Positions 37,666-47,022 of a DNA stretch of 64,000 nt are shown one piece after another; positions within the stretch are counted from its first letter, which is position 1; each line of letters begins with the position of its first letter. Source of the DNA: Chryseobacterium gotjawalense (GTDB lineage Bacteria; Bacteroidota; Bacteroidia; Flavobacteriales; Weeksellaceae); NCBI RefSeq assembly GCF_030012525.1, contig NZ_CP124855.1, positions 1,364,001 through 1,428,000 of the forward strand, given 5' to 3'. The notes under the pieces are model-generated. The model was not told where the DNA came from. It made no database searches and was given only the letters and a program-made list of their open reading frames with translations. The translations under genes were made by a program, and so were the position numbers.

Positions 37666-37822
37666 TTATTACTTTTCAGCTTAAGTTAAAAAGCCATCGT
37701 TTCCAAGATTGTTTTTAAGCTTGCACTCATAAAATATCGTCAATCTTGGATTACCTTTTACATTATTTCCTTATTTCTAACGTTCTGGGTAATAGGATTT
37801 TTTTTTAAAGAGTATTGAAAAT

Positions 37823-37830
37823 CAAATGTA
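37823..37830 (-). promoter_or_regulatory. Candidate -7 box for the N-ATPase operon
   Basis: On the minus strand the sequence reads TACATTTG, a match to TAnnTTTG, about 170 bases ahead of atpD. A recognisable -33 TTTG was not found (TTTC is at the right spacing). Confidence 0.35.
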
Positions 37831-37936
37831 AAGTTGGCTCATAATAATCTGAAAAGCGTTGCAGTATCTGGGATTAAGTTTATAAATTTCACACTAAGAA
37901 CCTGTTTAATTTTTATTCAATAAAATTTTATGGCGG

Positions 37937-38077
37937 CTAATGGGACCTTATTTTCAGAGGTATATATAATGAGTTCATCATTTCCAGACCATTTCTGTCA
38001 ATATCAAACCAAGAAAATGCACGTTCAATAATCCATTTTCCAGAGATGGGCTGAAAATCAGTTTTTTTCTGCTTGCT
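37937..38077 (-). pseudogene. C-terminal scar of an IS5-type transposase
   Basis: A stop-free piece of 46 codons reads KTDFQPISGKWIIERAFSWF and then DIDRNGLEMMNSLYIPLKIR. The block FxPIxGRWVVERTFxW is the hallmark C-terminal segment of IS5/IS1031-like DDE transposases, carrying the final catalytic Glu. The upstream domain is missing or scrambled. AACCTGTTTAA at 37899-37909, about 30 bases past the stop, may be the remains of the element's end. Confidence 0.6.
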
Positions 38078-39115
38078 TCACATTGCAACATTAATCAGGC
38101 AACCAAAGAGGGTTTTCACTTGCATTTGCTGATATTTTTCCTTTTAAAAATACACCGCTGCCGCACGAATCCTTTCGTGTGGTCAACTTAACAATCAAAC
38201 ATTCTAAATACTCCAAAAAGTCCTTTTTAATCAGCAATCAGTAATTCTGGTTTCTGTTTTTTTATACTTCGAAAAACCAAATGAAGGTGAATTGTCATGA
38301 TACAACTCCGTTGAAACATAACCGAAAACTAAAGAAAAGACCGAAGAACGATTCCAGAAACTTCAGCTACAAAATATGCAGTTGAAGCGTTCTTTCAAGT
38401 TTATTATTTATATTTGTATAGTGATATATCGATTTATAGTCTGTATCATTATTTCCGGACGGATCACGTTCCACCCTCCAAGTGCGATACTCCATAGCGA
38501 GTCCATAGCAACTCCACAACCACACCAGTAATTTTATAGTTAAGCCATTAATCTGCAGTATATTATTTTAAAATTTAGGTACTCTGTAAGGTTAAGGATC
38601 CCTAGCTATATCTTAAGCTAATAACCAAGATGATGGCAAGAATTTCCAAAACGGTATTCTGAGCGGAGCTTTAGGAAACCTGGTTTTCGTGAACAGCGAA
38701 TCCCAAAATATTGGGGTATGGAAGGTCTTTATTTTCAAATTAAAAAGTGATTTTTTTTTCTAAAATAGTGAGAACTGATTGAACAGGTGCATTTAACCGG
38801 CGTATCATTTTGCAGCAGATTTTAATTTAATCCCTATTGATGGTACATATCCATATTTAAAAAAAATTTACGATTTATACAGAAATTTGTATCTTTAAAC
38901 TGACCAATTACGAAGAGAAAAATATCAAAAATAATTCTTTTAGAAGATATAAATATGTTTTTCACATTAGATGAGCGAATACCTTAAGGGAACCTTAAAA
39001 AAACAACCTCACATCTAATTCTTTTAAAGAGGTCAAAAAAAAACAAAACTACTTAACCACGTTCTAAAATAAACCTCATTGCGTTCGTTTTGGAACACCA
39101 AATTTCCGAAACACC

Positions 39116-39676
39116 ATGTTTATCTATATTAAATATATGGTTAGCTTGCGCTGTAAAATAATCGTAAAGCAAGAACTACAGAAATTAGGACTCCACTGCG
39201 TAAATGTCGAACTTGGAACCGTCGAGATCCGGGAGTCTATCACCGATTCGCAAAAAGAACAGCTGCGCCAACAATTACAGATTTACGGCCTACAACTTCT
39301 AGACAATAAGAGGAATATTATCATTGAAAAAATAAAAGCCATCGTTATTGAAATGATTCATTATTCCGATGAAATACCCAAAGTAAATTATTCAGACTAT
39401 ATCAGCGAAAAATTAGGGTACGACTACACTTACTTAGCCAATACATTTTCCGAAGTGAAGGGAATGACCATTCAACAATATATCATTTTAAACAAAATTG
39501 AAAAAGTAAAAGAACTCCTGATGTATGGTGAATTAAACCTTACGGAAATATCTTATAAGATGCATTACAGCAGTGTCGCACATCTGTCAAACCAGTTTAA
39601 AAAAATTACAGGTCTTACTCCAACCTATTTTAAAGGCCTTAAAAAGAAACGTTTGAGGAATCTTGAAGATTTGTAG
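39116..39676 (+). CDS. AraC-family regulator with N-terminal HMA-like domain
   Basis: This 186-residue regulator has a C-terminal AraC-type double helix-turn-helix (about 95-180; LNLTEISYKMHYSSVAHLSN and QFKKITGLTPTYFK are the second recognition half). The first 70 residues (YIKYMVSLRCKIIVKQELQK) match the small metal-binding-like domain found in Flavobacteria AraC relatives that start YIKNMVCxRCK. Here the first cysteine of the CxxC pair is Ser-Leu-Arg-Cys, so metal binding is doubtful. The start at 39116 keeps the whole domain. It precedes the cupin and glycan genes on the same strand and is a likely local regulator. Confidence 0.8.
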   Translation: MFIYIKYMVSLRCKIIVKQELQKLGLHCVNVELGTVEIRESITDSQKEQLRQQLQIYGLQLLDNKRNIIIEKIKAIVIEMIHYSDEIPKVNYSDYISEKLGYDYTYLANTFSEVKGMTIQQYIILNKIEKVKELLMYGELNLTEISYKMHYSSVAHLSNQFKKITGLTPTYFKGLKKKRLRNLEDL

Positions 39677-39871
39677 CATAAAAGGAAAATGTCCCGGAGC
39701 AGAAGCACTGTTTCTCCTCCTTATTATCTGACTTTGGAGCGTTTTAAAATGAATGTGGGAATACTATAATTCTTCTTCGTTACTCTGTAATACATTATTC
39801 CTTAAAATCGAGCACCTTTATACTAAGATTTTATTAAAATCCAATTACGTCTGGCTTTTAAAATTTTGGAG

Positions 39872-40213
39872 ATGGAAAATACAGAAATTGAAAAATCGAA
39901 ATCCTTTATTATTTTAAAGAGTATTGAATACGTTCCCAATTCTGTGGTTACAAAAACCATTATAAAAAAAACAACGGGTAATATAACCGTTGTCTCCTTT
40001 GATACAGGAGAAAATCTGACTGAAAAGCTGTCCCGGTTCGATATGTTTATACAGATCATAGAAGGTCTTGCGGAAATTGAAATCGACAACGTTTCACATA
40101 CGTTGAAGTCCGGCGAAGCGATTATTATACCTGCCAATACCAGAAATACCATAAAGGCAAAAAAAAGGTTTAAAATGATTTCTACGGTCATTAAAAGTGG
40201 CTATGAATTATAA
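39872..40213 (+). CDS. Small cupin-domain protein, 113 aa
   Basis: This is a single cupin barrel. Its first motif is degenerate (no HxH; VVSFDTGENLTEKLSRFDMF instead), and its second motif is LKSGEAIIIPANTRNTIKAK, where the usual His is replaced by Asn. Metal ligands are therefore mostly lost, and a ligand-binding or regulatory rather than catalytic role is likely. The ATG at 39872 is preferred to a TTG two codons upstream. It lies between the AraC gene and the PIG-L deacetylase on the same strand. Confidence 0.75.
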   Translation: MENTEIEKSKSFIILKSIEYVPNSVVTKTIIKKTTGNITVVSFDTGENLTEKLSRFDMFIQIIEGLAEIEIDNVSHTLKSGEAIIIPANTRNTIKAKKRFKMISTVIKSGYEL

Positions 40214-40267
40214 CTTACAGTACAAGATCCCCTAATTGCAAAATTCTGTTTCTGACACAAAAAGAAT

Positions 40268-40921
40268 ATGGAGTTCTATAAAAACATAGCAGTAATTGTG
40301 GCTCATCCTGATGACGAAATCCTCTGGTGCGGCGGCATGATTTTACTTCATCCTGAATGTAACTGGTTTATAGCCTGCTTATGCAGAAAAAATGATCCTG
40401 ACAGGGCTCCCAAATTTCAAAGCATATTAAAAGAACTGGATGCACATGGTATTATGGGTAATCTGGATGACGGTCCAGAACAAAAACCTCTCGACATCAA
40501 AGAAGTACAGGATGAAATCTTAGAACTGCTTCCAAAATCCAACTTCGATCTTATGATCACACACAGCCCTCGGGGCGAATACACCAGACATCTCCGTCAT
40601 GAAGAAATTGGCAGCGCAGTTATCGAATTGTGGAACGATAAAAAAATAAAAACGAAGGAACTTTGGGCTTTCGCTTATGAAGACGGAAATAAAAAATACA
40701 ATCCGAAGGCAATAAGAGGAGCCAGCATTCAGCAGACACTTCCCAACAATATATGGGAAGAAAAATACCGTCTCATTACGGAAGTTTACGGTTTTGACAA
40801 AACAGGATTTGAGGCCAAAAGCACCCCAAAAAACGAAGCCTTCTGGAAGTTCAGAAATCCCGAAGATGCGCAAAATTGGTTAGAGCGAAATTCAATGCTG
40901 CACAACGCAGCACTGCCATAA
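40268..40921 (+). CDS. PIG-L/LmbE-type N-deacetylase
   Basis: This 217-residue zinc hydrolase has the defining AHPDDE motif (12-17), where His13 and Asp16 bind zinc and Asp15 is the catalytic base. The second part of the site is THSPRGEYTRHLRHEEIG (about 100-117), with the conserved His. Family members remove acetyl groups from N-acetylglucosamine-type sugars (MshB, PIG-L, BshB). There is no signal peptide. Next to two glycosyltransferases and nagB it would act on an N-acetyl amino-sugar conjugate. A bacillithiol BshB role is the main alternative. Confidence 0.87.
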   Translation: MEFYKNIAVIVAHPDDEILWCGGMILLHPECNWFIACLCRKNDPDRAPKFQSILKELDAHGIMGNLDDGPEQKPLDIKEVQDEILELLPKSNFDLMITHSPRGEYTRHLRHEEIGSAVIELWNDKKIKTKELWAFAYEDGNKKYNPKAIRGASIQQTLPNNIWEEKYRLITEVYGFDKTGFEAKSTPKNEAFWKFRNPEDAQNWLERNSMLHNAALP

Positions 40922-40973
40922 AAACAGCCATTACAAAAGTGAAATCAAACTGCCCTTTTTAAAATAAAAACTT

Positions 40974-42116
40974 ATGAAAGTTTTAGTCTTATATGATTAC
41001 CCTCCTTCGCCAGGGGGCTTAGCAACTCAGGGAGACATGCTTTTCCGTGGACTGCTTGAACTTGGAGTCGATGTGAAAGCTGCTCATTTCGAATCGGCTC
41101 AGGAAAAAGAATGGTATTACCGCTGGTTCGAGCCCGACATCGTGGTAGGAGTCGGTTATTGGGGCCATACACCGGAGCTTATCCTTCATCCGCAGCGTTA
41201 CGGAATTCTGGCCGTACCCTGGTTGGTCGCAGATGGATATATTGCAAATTATCAAGAAGTTTTAAACCAACTGCCTCTTATTTTGGTGACCTCAAACTGG
41301 GTGAAAGAAATGTACGTACGAGACGGCATCAAAGCTGAAAACATCGAGGTACTTCCCGTAGGATGCGACACTTCATCTTTTATTCCTTTTGATAAAAATG
41401 ATCCTAAAATTTTGACGGTCCGCGAATCATTAGGAATTTCTCCGGATCAGATTATGATTCTCACCGTAGGTGGTGACGCCGCTTCAAAAGGCGCTCAGGA
41501 AGTAATGCAGGCATTGGCACTCATCGACACCAAAGCACCCGACTGGAAATATGTTTGTAAAGTATGGCCACAGCCCCGCACGGAGGTTCAAAATATGCTC
41601 GATCTGAAAATGGCAGAATCCCTCGGTCTCGAAAAAAACATTACCTACGCGACCAACAAGATTTCGCGAAACTTTATGCCCTATTTAATTGGAGCCTGCG
41701 ATATTTATGCGGCTCCATCGAGGCTTGAAGGTTTTGGCATGCCTCAGGTGGAAGCTGGAGCGTGTGGCAAACCGGTAATAGGGATCAATGCCATGGGCTT
41801 GTTAGATACCCTGATCCATAATGAGACTGCTTTTTTGGCCGACGTCGCCAAAAAAATTGTCGTAAACGAAGTTATTTTAGGGGAAGAGTCGGGATATGAA
41901 GCCAATCGAAAAGTTCAATTTGATGTGCCAAGGACCGTTGATTATCGAGCCAACATTCAGGATATCGCCACCTATCTGCTAAGGCTGATGGAAGATGAGG
42001 AACTCCGAATAAAAATGGGAAAAGCAGGAAGAGAGCGTGCTGTAGAACACTTTGACTACAAGGTCGTCACCAAAAAGTTTCTACAAATTTTAGAAGATAG
42101 ATTAGGAATCAAGTAA
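40974..42116 (+). CDS. GT4-family glycosyltransferase, 380 aa
   Basis: This GT-B fold retaining glycosyltransferase has an N-terminal acceptor domain starting MKVLVLYDYPPSPGGLATQG. The C-terminal donor domain shows ILTVGGDAASKGAQEVMQAL and then PSRLEGFGMPQVEAGACGKP, the Ex7E-like region that holds the nucleotide sugar. It is cytoplasmic or peripheral and has no membrane helix. It starts 52 bases after the PIG-L gene and 36 bases before nagB. Donor and acceptor are unknown. Confidence 0.87.
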   Translation: MKVLVLYDYPPSPGGLATQGDMLFRGLLELGVDVKAAHFESAQEKEWYYRWFEPDIVVGVGYWGHTPELILHPQRYGILAVPWLVADGYIANYQEVLNQLPLILVTSNWVKEMYVRDGIKAENIEVLPVGCDTSSFIPFDKNDPKILTVRESLGISPDQIMILTVGGDAASKGAQEVMQALALIDTKAPDWKYVCKVWPQPRTEVQNMLDLKMAESLGLEKNITYATNKISRNFMPYLIGACDIYAAPSRLEGFGMPQVEAGACGKPVIGINAMGLLDTLIHNETAFLADVAKKIVVNEVILGEESGYEANRKVQFDVPRTVDYRANIQDIATYLLRLMEDEELRIKMGKAGRERAVEHFDYKVVTKKFLQILEDRLGIK

Positions 42117-42152
42117 GTCCTAAAATGAATCAACAGTTTAAATAAAGCAACG

Positions 42153-42959
42153 ATGAGAGTTCTGATAAAACAAGACGGGAATGAAATCGCCCATTGGACT
42201 TCCGATTATTTAATTAAAAAAATAAATGATTTCCATCCGACAAAAGAAAAACCATTTGTGCTTGGATTACCAACAGGTTCTTCCCCAATTGAAACTTATA
42301 ACGAACTGATCAGAAGGAATAAGTCAGGCGATATCTCCTTTCGTCATGTGATTACTTTCAACATGGATGAATACATTGGCATTCCGGAAAATCATCCCGA
42401 GAGTTATCATTATTTTATGTACGAAAACCTCTTCAAACGTATTGATATTCCTCAAGAAAACATCAATATTTTAAACAGCAATACAGATAATCTGGAAAAA
42501 GAGTGTATTGAATATGAGAAAAAGATATTGAAATACGGCGGCATTGAACTGTTTCTAGGCGGAATAGGAATGGATGGACATATCGCATTTAACGAACCCG
42601 GATCTTCGCTGACTTCCAGAACAAGAATAAAAACACTGTGCTATGATACCATTCAGGCAAATTCCAGATTTTTTGAAAATGATGCATCTCAAGTTCCTAC
42701 CGAAGTTCTTACTGTTGGTGTCGGGACAATTATGGATGCCAGAGAAGTTCTGATCGTGGTCACCGGTTATCATAAAGCCAGAGCATTGAGAGAGGTAGTA
42801 GAAGGTTCTGTAAACCATATGTGGCCTGCTTCCATACTTCAAATGCATCCAAAATGCGTATTAATTTGTGATGAACCAGCCACAATGGAATTACAGGTTA
42901 AAACAGTGAAATACTTTAAAGATATCGAACGTATTTCTACGAATGGAACACATCTGTAA
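42153..42959 (+). CDS. nagB: Glucosamine-6-phosphate deaminase
   Basis: This enzyme converts glucosamine 6-phosphate to fructose 6-phosphate and ammonia, or the reverse. The 268-residue NagB-fold protein has TGSSPIETYNELIRR for phosphate, NMDEYIGIPENHPESYHYFM with the catalytic Asp72, and GGIGMDGHIAFNEPGSS with Asp141 and His143. This length is close to E. coli NagB, so it is the single-domain form. It lies inside the glycan cluster, 36 bases after the GT4 gene and 20 before the GH100-like gene, linking amino-sugar supply or recycling to the fructose 6-phosphate pool. Confidence 0.93.
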   Translation: MRVLIKQDGNEIAHWTSDYLIKKINDFHPTKEKPFVLGLPTGSSPIETYNELIRRNKSGDISFRHVITFNMDEYIGIPENHPESYHYFMYENLFKRIDIPQENINILNSNTDNLEKECIEYEKKILKYGGIELFLGGIGMDGHIAFNEPGSSLTSRTRIKTLCYDTIQANSRFFENDASQVPTEVLTVGVGTIMDAREVLIVVTGYHKARALREVVEGSVNHMWPASILQMHPKCVLICDEPATMELQVKTVKYFKDIERISTNGTHL

Positions 42960-42979
42960 ACAAAAAAAATAAAAACGTC

Positions 42980-44152
42980 ATGCTACCTGAAGAAAACCTA
43001 CAGATTGAAGAAGCCAAGAAAGCAGCTATTGAAGTGCTTTTGCACAATTCTCATGGGACCGTTGCCGATTTACCAAGAACCGCAGGATGGGGATATCCGG
43101 AACCTTATACCAGAGATCTGTTGATAGCAGTATTGGGAATCGCAACCAGCGAAAATACAGAACTGATACAGAGTTCAAGAAATGTCTTATTGACCTTAGC
43201 CAAAAATCAATCGAAAAATGGACAAATCCCGTCACTCGTCAGTGATAAAGCCAATCTTGGTTCGAGTGACACTACTCCATTATTTTTACTGGCAGTCGGG
43301 ATTTTCAGAAAAGTACTCGGTGACCCAAACTTTCTCGAAGACGCGGTAAACAAAGCAATCATTTGGATGGAATACCAGTGCCCAACCAGCTATTATTTAA
43401 TAGCGCAACAGCCAACCAGTGACTGGCGCGATGAACAATGGGTGCTCGGCCATGGACTTTTTGTAAATGCGCTGACCTACTCAGGACTTCAACTTTTGGG
43501 AAAACATCAGGAAGCTGAAAATCTTGGAAACGCAATGCGACAGCTAACCTATTCTTCAGACCAGTCCCGCAACTGCCCGCACGAAGGATTTGCCATTAAA
43601 GACAAACCCTATTACGCGTTGTGGTCTTATAAAATTTACAGCAGCAACAGGTTTGATTTATTGGGAAACAGTCTCGCTATTCTATCCGGATTAGCATCAG
43701 CGGAAAAAGCCAAAGAGATGGTAAAATGGGTAGAAAGTGAATGTGAACAAATGCATAAAACCAACGATTTAGAAGTTGATCTGACGCCCAATTTTTTCCC
43801 TTTTATTCTCCCGCAAGATTCGGATTGGTTACCGAGATATTCAGAATTTAATAATCCCGGAGATTATCATAATGGCGGAATCTGGCCATTTATCAGCGGA
43901 TTTTATATTGCAGCGCTGGTTGCAGCAAAAGAATTCGATGTGGCAGAGAAGAAACTTCTGGCATTGACCAAGCTCATCAAAAAAGGCAGAAACGAGAACT
44001 TAGCATTTGGCTTTAATGAATGGTATAAAGCCCAAACCGGAAATCCAATGGGTCAGGACTGGCAATCGTGGAGTGCTTCCAATTATTTATACGCAGCAGC
44101 TTGTGTTCAAAAAAGATATACCCCGTTTTTTGATGGTATTCGTTTGGACTAA
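42980..44152 (+). CDS. GH100-like (neutral invertase/debranching-type) glycoside hydrolase
   Basis: This 390-residue (alpha/alpha)6-toroid protein is without signal peptide. GWGYPEPYTRDLLIAVLG near the start resembles the catalytic acid region of GH100 (FVRDFxxxxLA). DYHNGGIWPFISGFYIAAL and GQDWQSWSASNYLYA near the end match the NGGxWPV and YQTWSIAGYL blocks. GH100 enzymes split sucrose, and relatives annotated as amylo-1,6-glucosidase act on other alpha-glucosides. Given the neighbours it may trim a cytoplasmic glycan. The substrate is uncertain. Confidence 0.7.
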   Translation: MLPEENLQIEEAKKAAIEVLLHNSHGTVADLPRTAGWGYPEPYTRDLLIAVLGIATSENTELIQSSRNVLLTLAKNQSKNGQIPSLVSDKANLGSSDTTPLFLLAVGIFRKVLGDPNFLEDAVNKAIIWMEYQCPTSYYLIAQQPTSDWRDEQWVLGHGLFVNALTYSGLQLLGKHQEAENLGNAMRQLTYSSDQSRNCPHEGFAIKDKPYYALWSYKIYSSNRFDLLGNSLAILSGLASAEKAKEMVKWVESECEQMHKTNDLEVDLTPNFFPFILPQDSDWLPRYSEFNNPGDYHNGGIWPFISGFYIAALVAAKEFDVAEKKLLALTKLIKKGRNENLAFGFNEWYKAQTGNPMGQDWQSWSASNYLYAAACVQKRYTPFFDGIRLD

Positions 44153-44355
44153 TTACGCTCCAAACGTGCAATACTATTTATCATAAATTTAAAATCATAA
44201 TAGTAAGTATTTTATTTTGAACCAAAAGAATCTATGAATTATGTAATTCTAAACTGGTTATATTCAATTGTTTTCACGTGTAATTTCTTACCTTAGCTCG
44301 GAATTTAATACCTATCATGCTGATTAGCAGCTTTTTATTTTTTAAAATTTTAGAA

Positions 44356-46641
44356 ATGAAAATCGTCTTTATAGCTACATATCCACCACGAGAATGCGGA
44401 ATAGGAACTTTTACGCAGAGTTTAGTCCGTGCCATGAAAGACAATAATGAGATCATTATTATTGCCATGCATGACGGTCAGGAAAATTACCGGTTTCCTC
44501 CTGAGGTTAAATTTACAATACGCCAGGAACATCAAACCGATTATCTGAAAGCAGCGGATTTCATTAATCAAAGTGATGCAGATGTCTGTATAGTTCAGCA
44601 TGAATTTGGGATTTATGGGGGACAAAGCGGCGTCTATATTTTGCCGCTTTTACACCGTTTGCAAATTCCACTGATTACAACGCTACATACCATTCTTCAG
44701 AAACCGTCTTACACCGAGAAAGCCATTTTAAAAAAGATCTGCAACATGTCCGATAAAGTAGTGGTCATGAGTCATAAAGCCATTCAATTTCTTGAAGATA
44801 TTTATCATGTTCCTTCTGCGAAAATTATACGGATAGAACATGGTGTTCCCGATATCCATTTTGATAAAGAAAAATCGAGGGCTGAATTGAAATTTACCGA
44901 TAAAAAACTGCTTTTAACGTTTGGTTTCGTGGGCCGCAATAAAGGAATTGAAACCGTAATTAAAGCTTTGCCTGAAATCATTAAAAAGCATCCTGATACC
45001 GTGTATGTTGTTTTAGGGAAAACACATCCCCACTTACTCAGATCCGAAGGCGAACAATATCGAAACTACCTTCAACTCCTCATAAAAACGCTGAATATAA
45101 GCGACCATATACTGTTAATCAATGAGTTTGCAGAAGAAAAAGAGCTCTTTAAATATTTGGCGGCCTGCGATATTTATATCACCCCGTATATTAATGAAGC
45201 TCAAATTACGAGCGGTACGCTAACTTACGCCATGGGTTCTGGCTGCGTTGTGGTTTCTACTCCCTATTGGCATGCAGCAGAACTGTTGACCGGAAACAAA
45301 GGATGTCTTTTCGATTTTAAAGATGAGCACGCTTTAGCAAAAGTTCTGAATGAACTGTTTGACAACCCGCAATTAATGAAAACCATTCAGCTAAAAGCTG
45401 AAAAATATGGTCAGGGAATTATCTGGCCAAAAATCGGTAAGAAATATATTGAACTGGCTGAACGATTGACCTACGACCCCGTAAAATCAGAACAGAAAAA
45501 TAACACCGATATCGATCCCTTATTATTACCCCCATTATCATTAACCCATATCAAAAGGCTGACTGATGATACCGGAATTATTCAGCATGCAAAATTTGGA
45601 ATTCCTAACCTGAAAGAAGGCTATTGTTTGGACGACAATGCCCGCGCTATGTTGATGGCCTGTATGGCATATAAACTAAAAAAAAATCAGATTGCATTAG
45701 ACTTAATGCCAATTTATCTTAGCTATATTCATTATATGCAAAATACAGATGGGACTTTCAGAAATTTCCTCAGTTTCAACCGCAATTTTCTGGATGAAGT
45801 GGGGTCAGAGGATTCTTTTGGAAGGACGATCTGGAGTCTGGGGTATCTCATGCAGAACGCTCCGAATGATGCCTTTTACCAAACAGCAAGGTTAGTCTTC
45901 TTTGATGCTGCTCCCAATTTTGAAAACATGAAATCAATCAGAGGTATTGCCAATACAGTGATTGGAATTAGCTATTACCTTAAAGCAAATCCGGGAGATC
46001 TCGAAATAAAGATGTGCCTTGTAAGAATGACGGATGTTCTTGTGGCACATTTTGAACAAAACAGATCTAAAGACTGGGACTGGTTTGAATCGCTTTTGGC
46101 ATATGATAATGGAATTCTGCCCTTAGCATTATTACATGCCTCACAAATATTAGAAAATAAAAAAGCAAAAGACATCGCCTTTGAATCCATGAATTTCCTA
46201 ACCACCCACACGCTGAAAGATGGCTATCTGTCTGTAATCGGCAATAGACAATGGTTCGTAAAAGATAAAGAACGATCGATTTACGCTCAGCAGCCGATTG
46301 ATGCGATGGCCATGGTGCTGGCATATTATCAAGCGTTTGTTTTAACAGAAGACAGGAAGTATCTCGAAAATATTTTCACTTCTTATCTCTGGTTTTTAGG
46401 TGAAAATGATCTTCGGCTGAGTCTGTATGATTTTGAAACCAAAGGATGTTGTGATGGTTTTGAAGATTACGGTATCAACCGCAATCAGGGAGCCGAAAGT
46501 TCATTGGCCTATCTCATTTCGCATCTTACGGTATTACAAGCGTATGAAGAATCAGCTCATTTTCGGGAAGTGAGTACTGTAAATAATTCAGTAAATCACT
46601 CAGCACTACACAGTGAGACAGAGATTTCGAAGATAGATTAG
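44356..46641 (+). CDS. GT4 glycosyltransferase fused to an (alpha/alpha)6-toroid domain, 761 aa
   Basis: Residues 1 to about 375 are a GT4-type GT-B transferase: MKIVFIATYPPRECGIGTFT, VVMSHKAIQFLEDIYHVPS, LTFGFVGRNKGIETVIKALP and a YINEAQITSGTLTYAMGSG donor block. Residues about 400-750 form a helical toroid like those of six-hairpin glycosidases (FGIPNLKEGYCLDDNARAML, EDSFGRTIWSLGYLM, GISYYLKANPGDL, YAQQPIDAMAMVLAYYQ). A transferase plus toroid of this size, beside a long GH130 enzyme, recurs in bacteria as I recall, with no known product. The frame is open 13 codons upstream; ATG at 44356 starts the fold. Confidence 0.85.
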   Translation: MKIVFIATYPPRECGIGTFTQSLVRAMKDNNEIIIIAMHDGQENYRFPPEVKFTIRQEHQTDYLKAADFINQSDADVCIVQHEFGIYGGQSGVYILPLLHRLQIPLITTLHTILQKPSYTEKAILKKICNMSDKVVVMSHKAIQFLEDIYHVPSAKIIRIEHGVPDIHFDKEKSRAELKFTDKKLLLTFGFVGRNKGIETVIKALPEIIKKHPDTVYVVLGKTHPHLLRSEGEQYRNYLQLLIKTLNISDHILLINEFAEEKELFKYLAACDIYITPYINEAQITSGTLTYAMGSGCVVVSTPYWHAAELLTGNKGCLFDFKDEHALAKVLNELFDNPQLMKTIQLKAEKYGQGIIWPKIGKKYIELAERLTYDPVKSEQKNNTDIDPLLLPPLSLTHIKRLTDDTGIIQHAKFGIPNLKEGYCLDDNARAMLMACMAYKLKKNQIALDLMPIYLSYIHYMQNTDGTFRNFLSFNRNFLDEVGSEDSFGRTIWSLGYLMQNAPNDAFYQTARLVFFDAAPNFENMKSIRGIANTVIGISYYLKANPGDLEIKMCLVRMTDVLVAHFEQNRSKDWDWFESLLAYDNGILPLALLHASQILENKKAKDIAFESMNFLTTHTLKDGYLSVIGNRQWFVKDKERSIYAQQPIDAMAMVLAYYQAFVLTEDRKYLENIFTSYLWFLGENDLRLSLYDFETKGCCDGFEDYGINRNQGAESSLAYLISHLTVLQAYEESAHFREVSTVNNSVNHSALHSETEISKID

Positions 46642-47022
46642 ATATTCCTTCATAAAAATATCATACTCATCCGCTTTAAAATTTAAAATGCATAACCATC
46701 TTTAAATTATAATGAATTTTTTAACGCGATGACGCAATTTGAAAATGTGATTTTTCCCCACTTTTAAATGGCGTTTGACTTCGTCAAATTTTCGATTTCA
46801 TTTAACAAACCGCAAAAAGTTATATTTTCATTACTGATGAAGATACATAAACTTCAATTCAATATTTTAAATTTTCCGATGCGGAAATTTAATCGGAATG
46901 ATTTAACTCAAACCATAACGGCTCAATGTTGAATAGCTCACATTAATTATTTTAGAAATACTCTTTCTTAAGCCTAAGTTTTGTACCAGATCTTTTCTTT
47001 TACCAATTCAATTTAATATTAT
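46642..47022. other. Convergent intergenic region
   Basis: It lies between the convergent GT4-fusion and GH130 genes. It carries the second copy of the GGCGTTTGACTTCGTC repeat (46770-46785). Its minus-strand reading frame there gives KFDEVKRHLKVGKNHIFKLR, again suggestive of a shared scar. No strong terminator hairpin was found. Confidence 0.5.
46770..46785. repeat. 16-base dispersed repeat, copy 2
   Basis: This copy is identical to 30826-30841 (GGCGTTTGACTTCGTC). It lies between two convergent genes. Confidence 0.7.

Noticed and set aside
39823-40191. Minus-strand 122-codon frame opposite the cupin gene
   Set aside because: It shows hydrophobic runs that arise from antisense AT-rich codons; the plus-strand frame has cupin motifs and a gene-like position.
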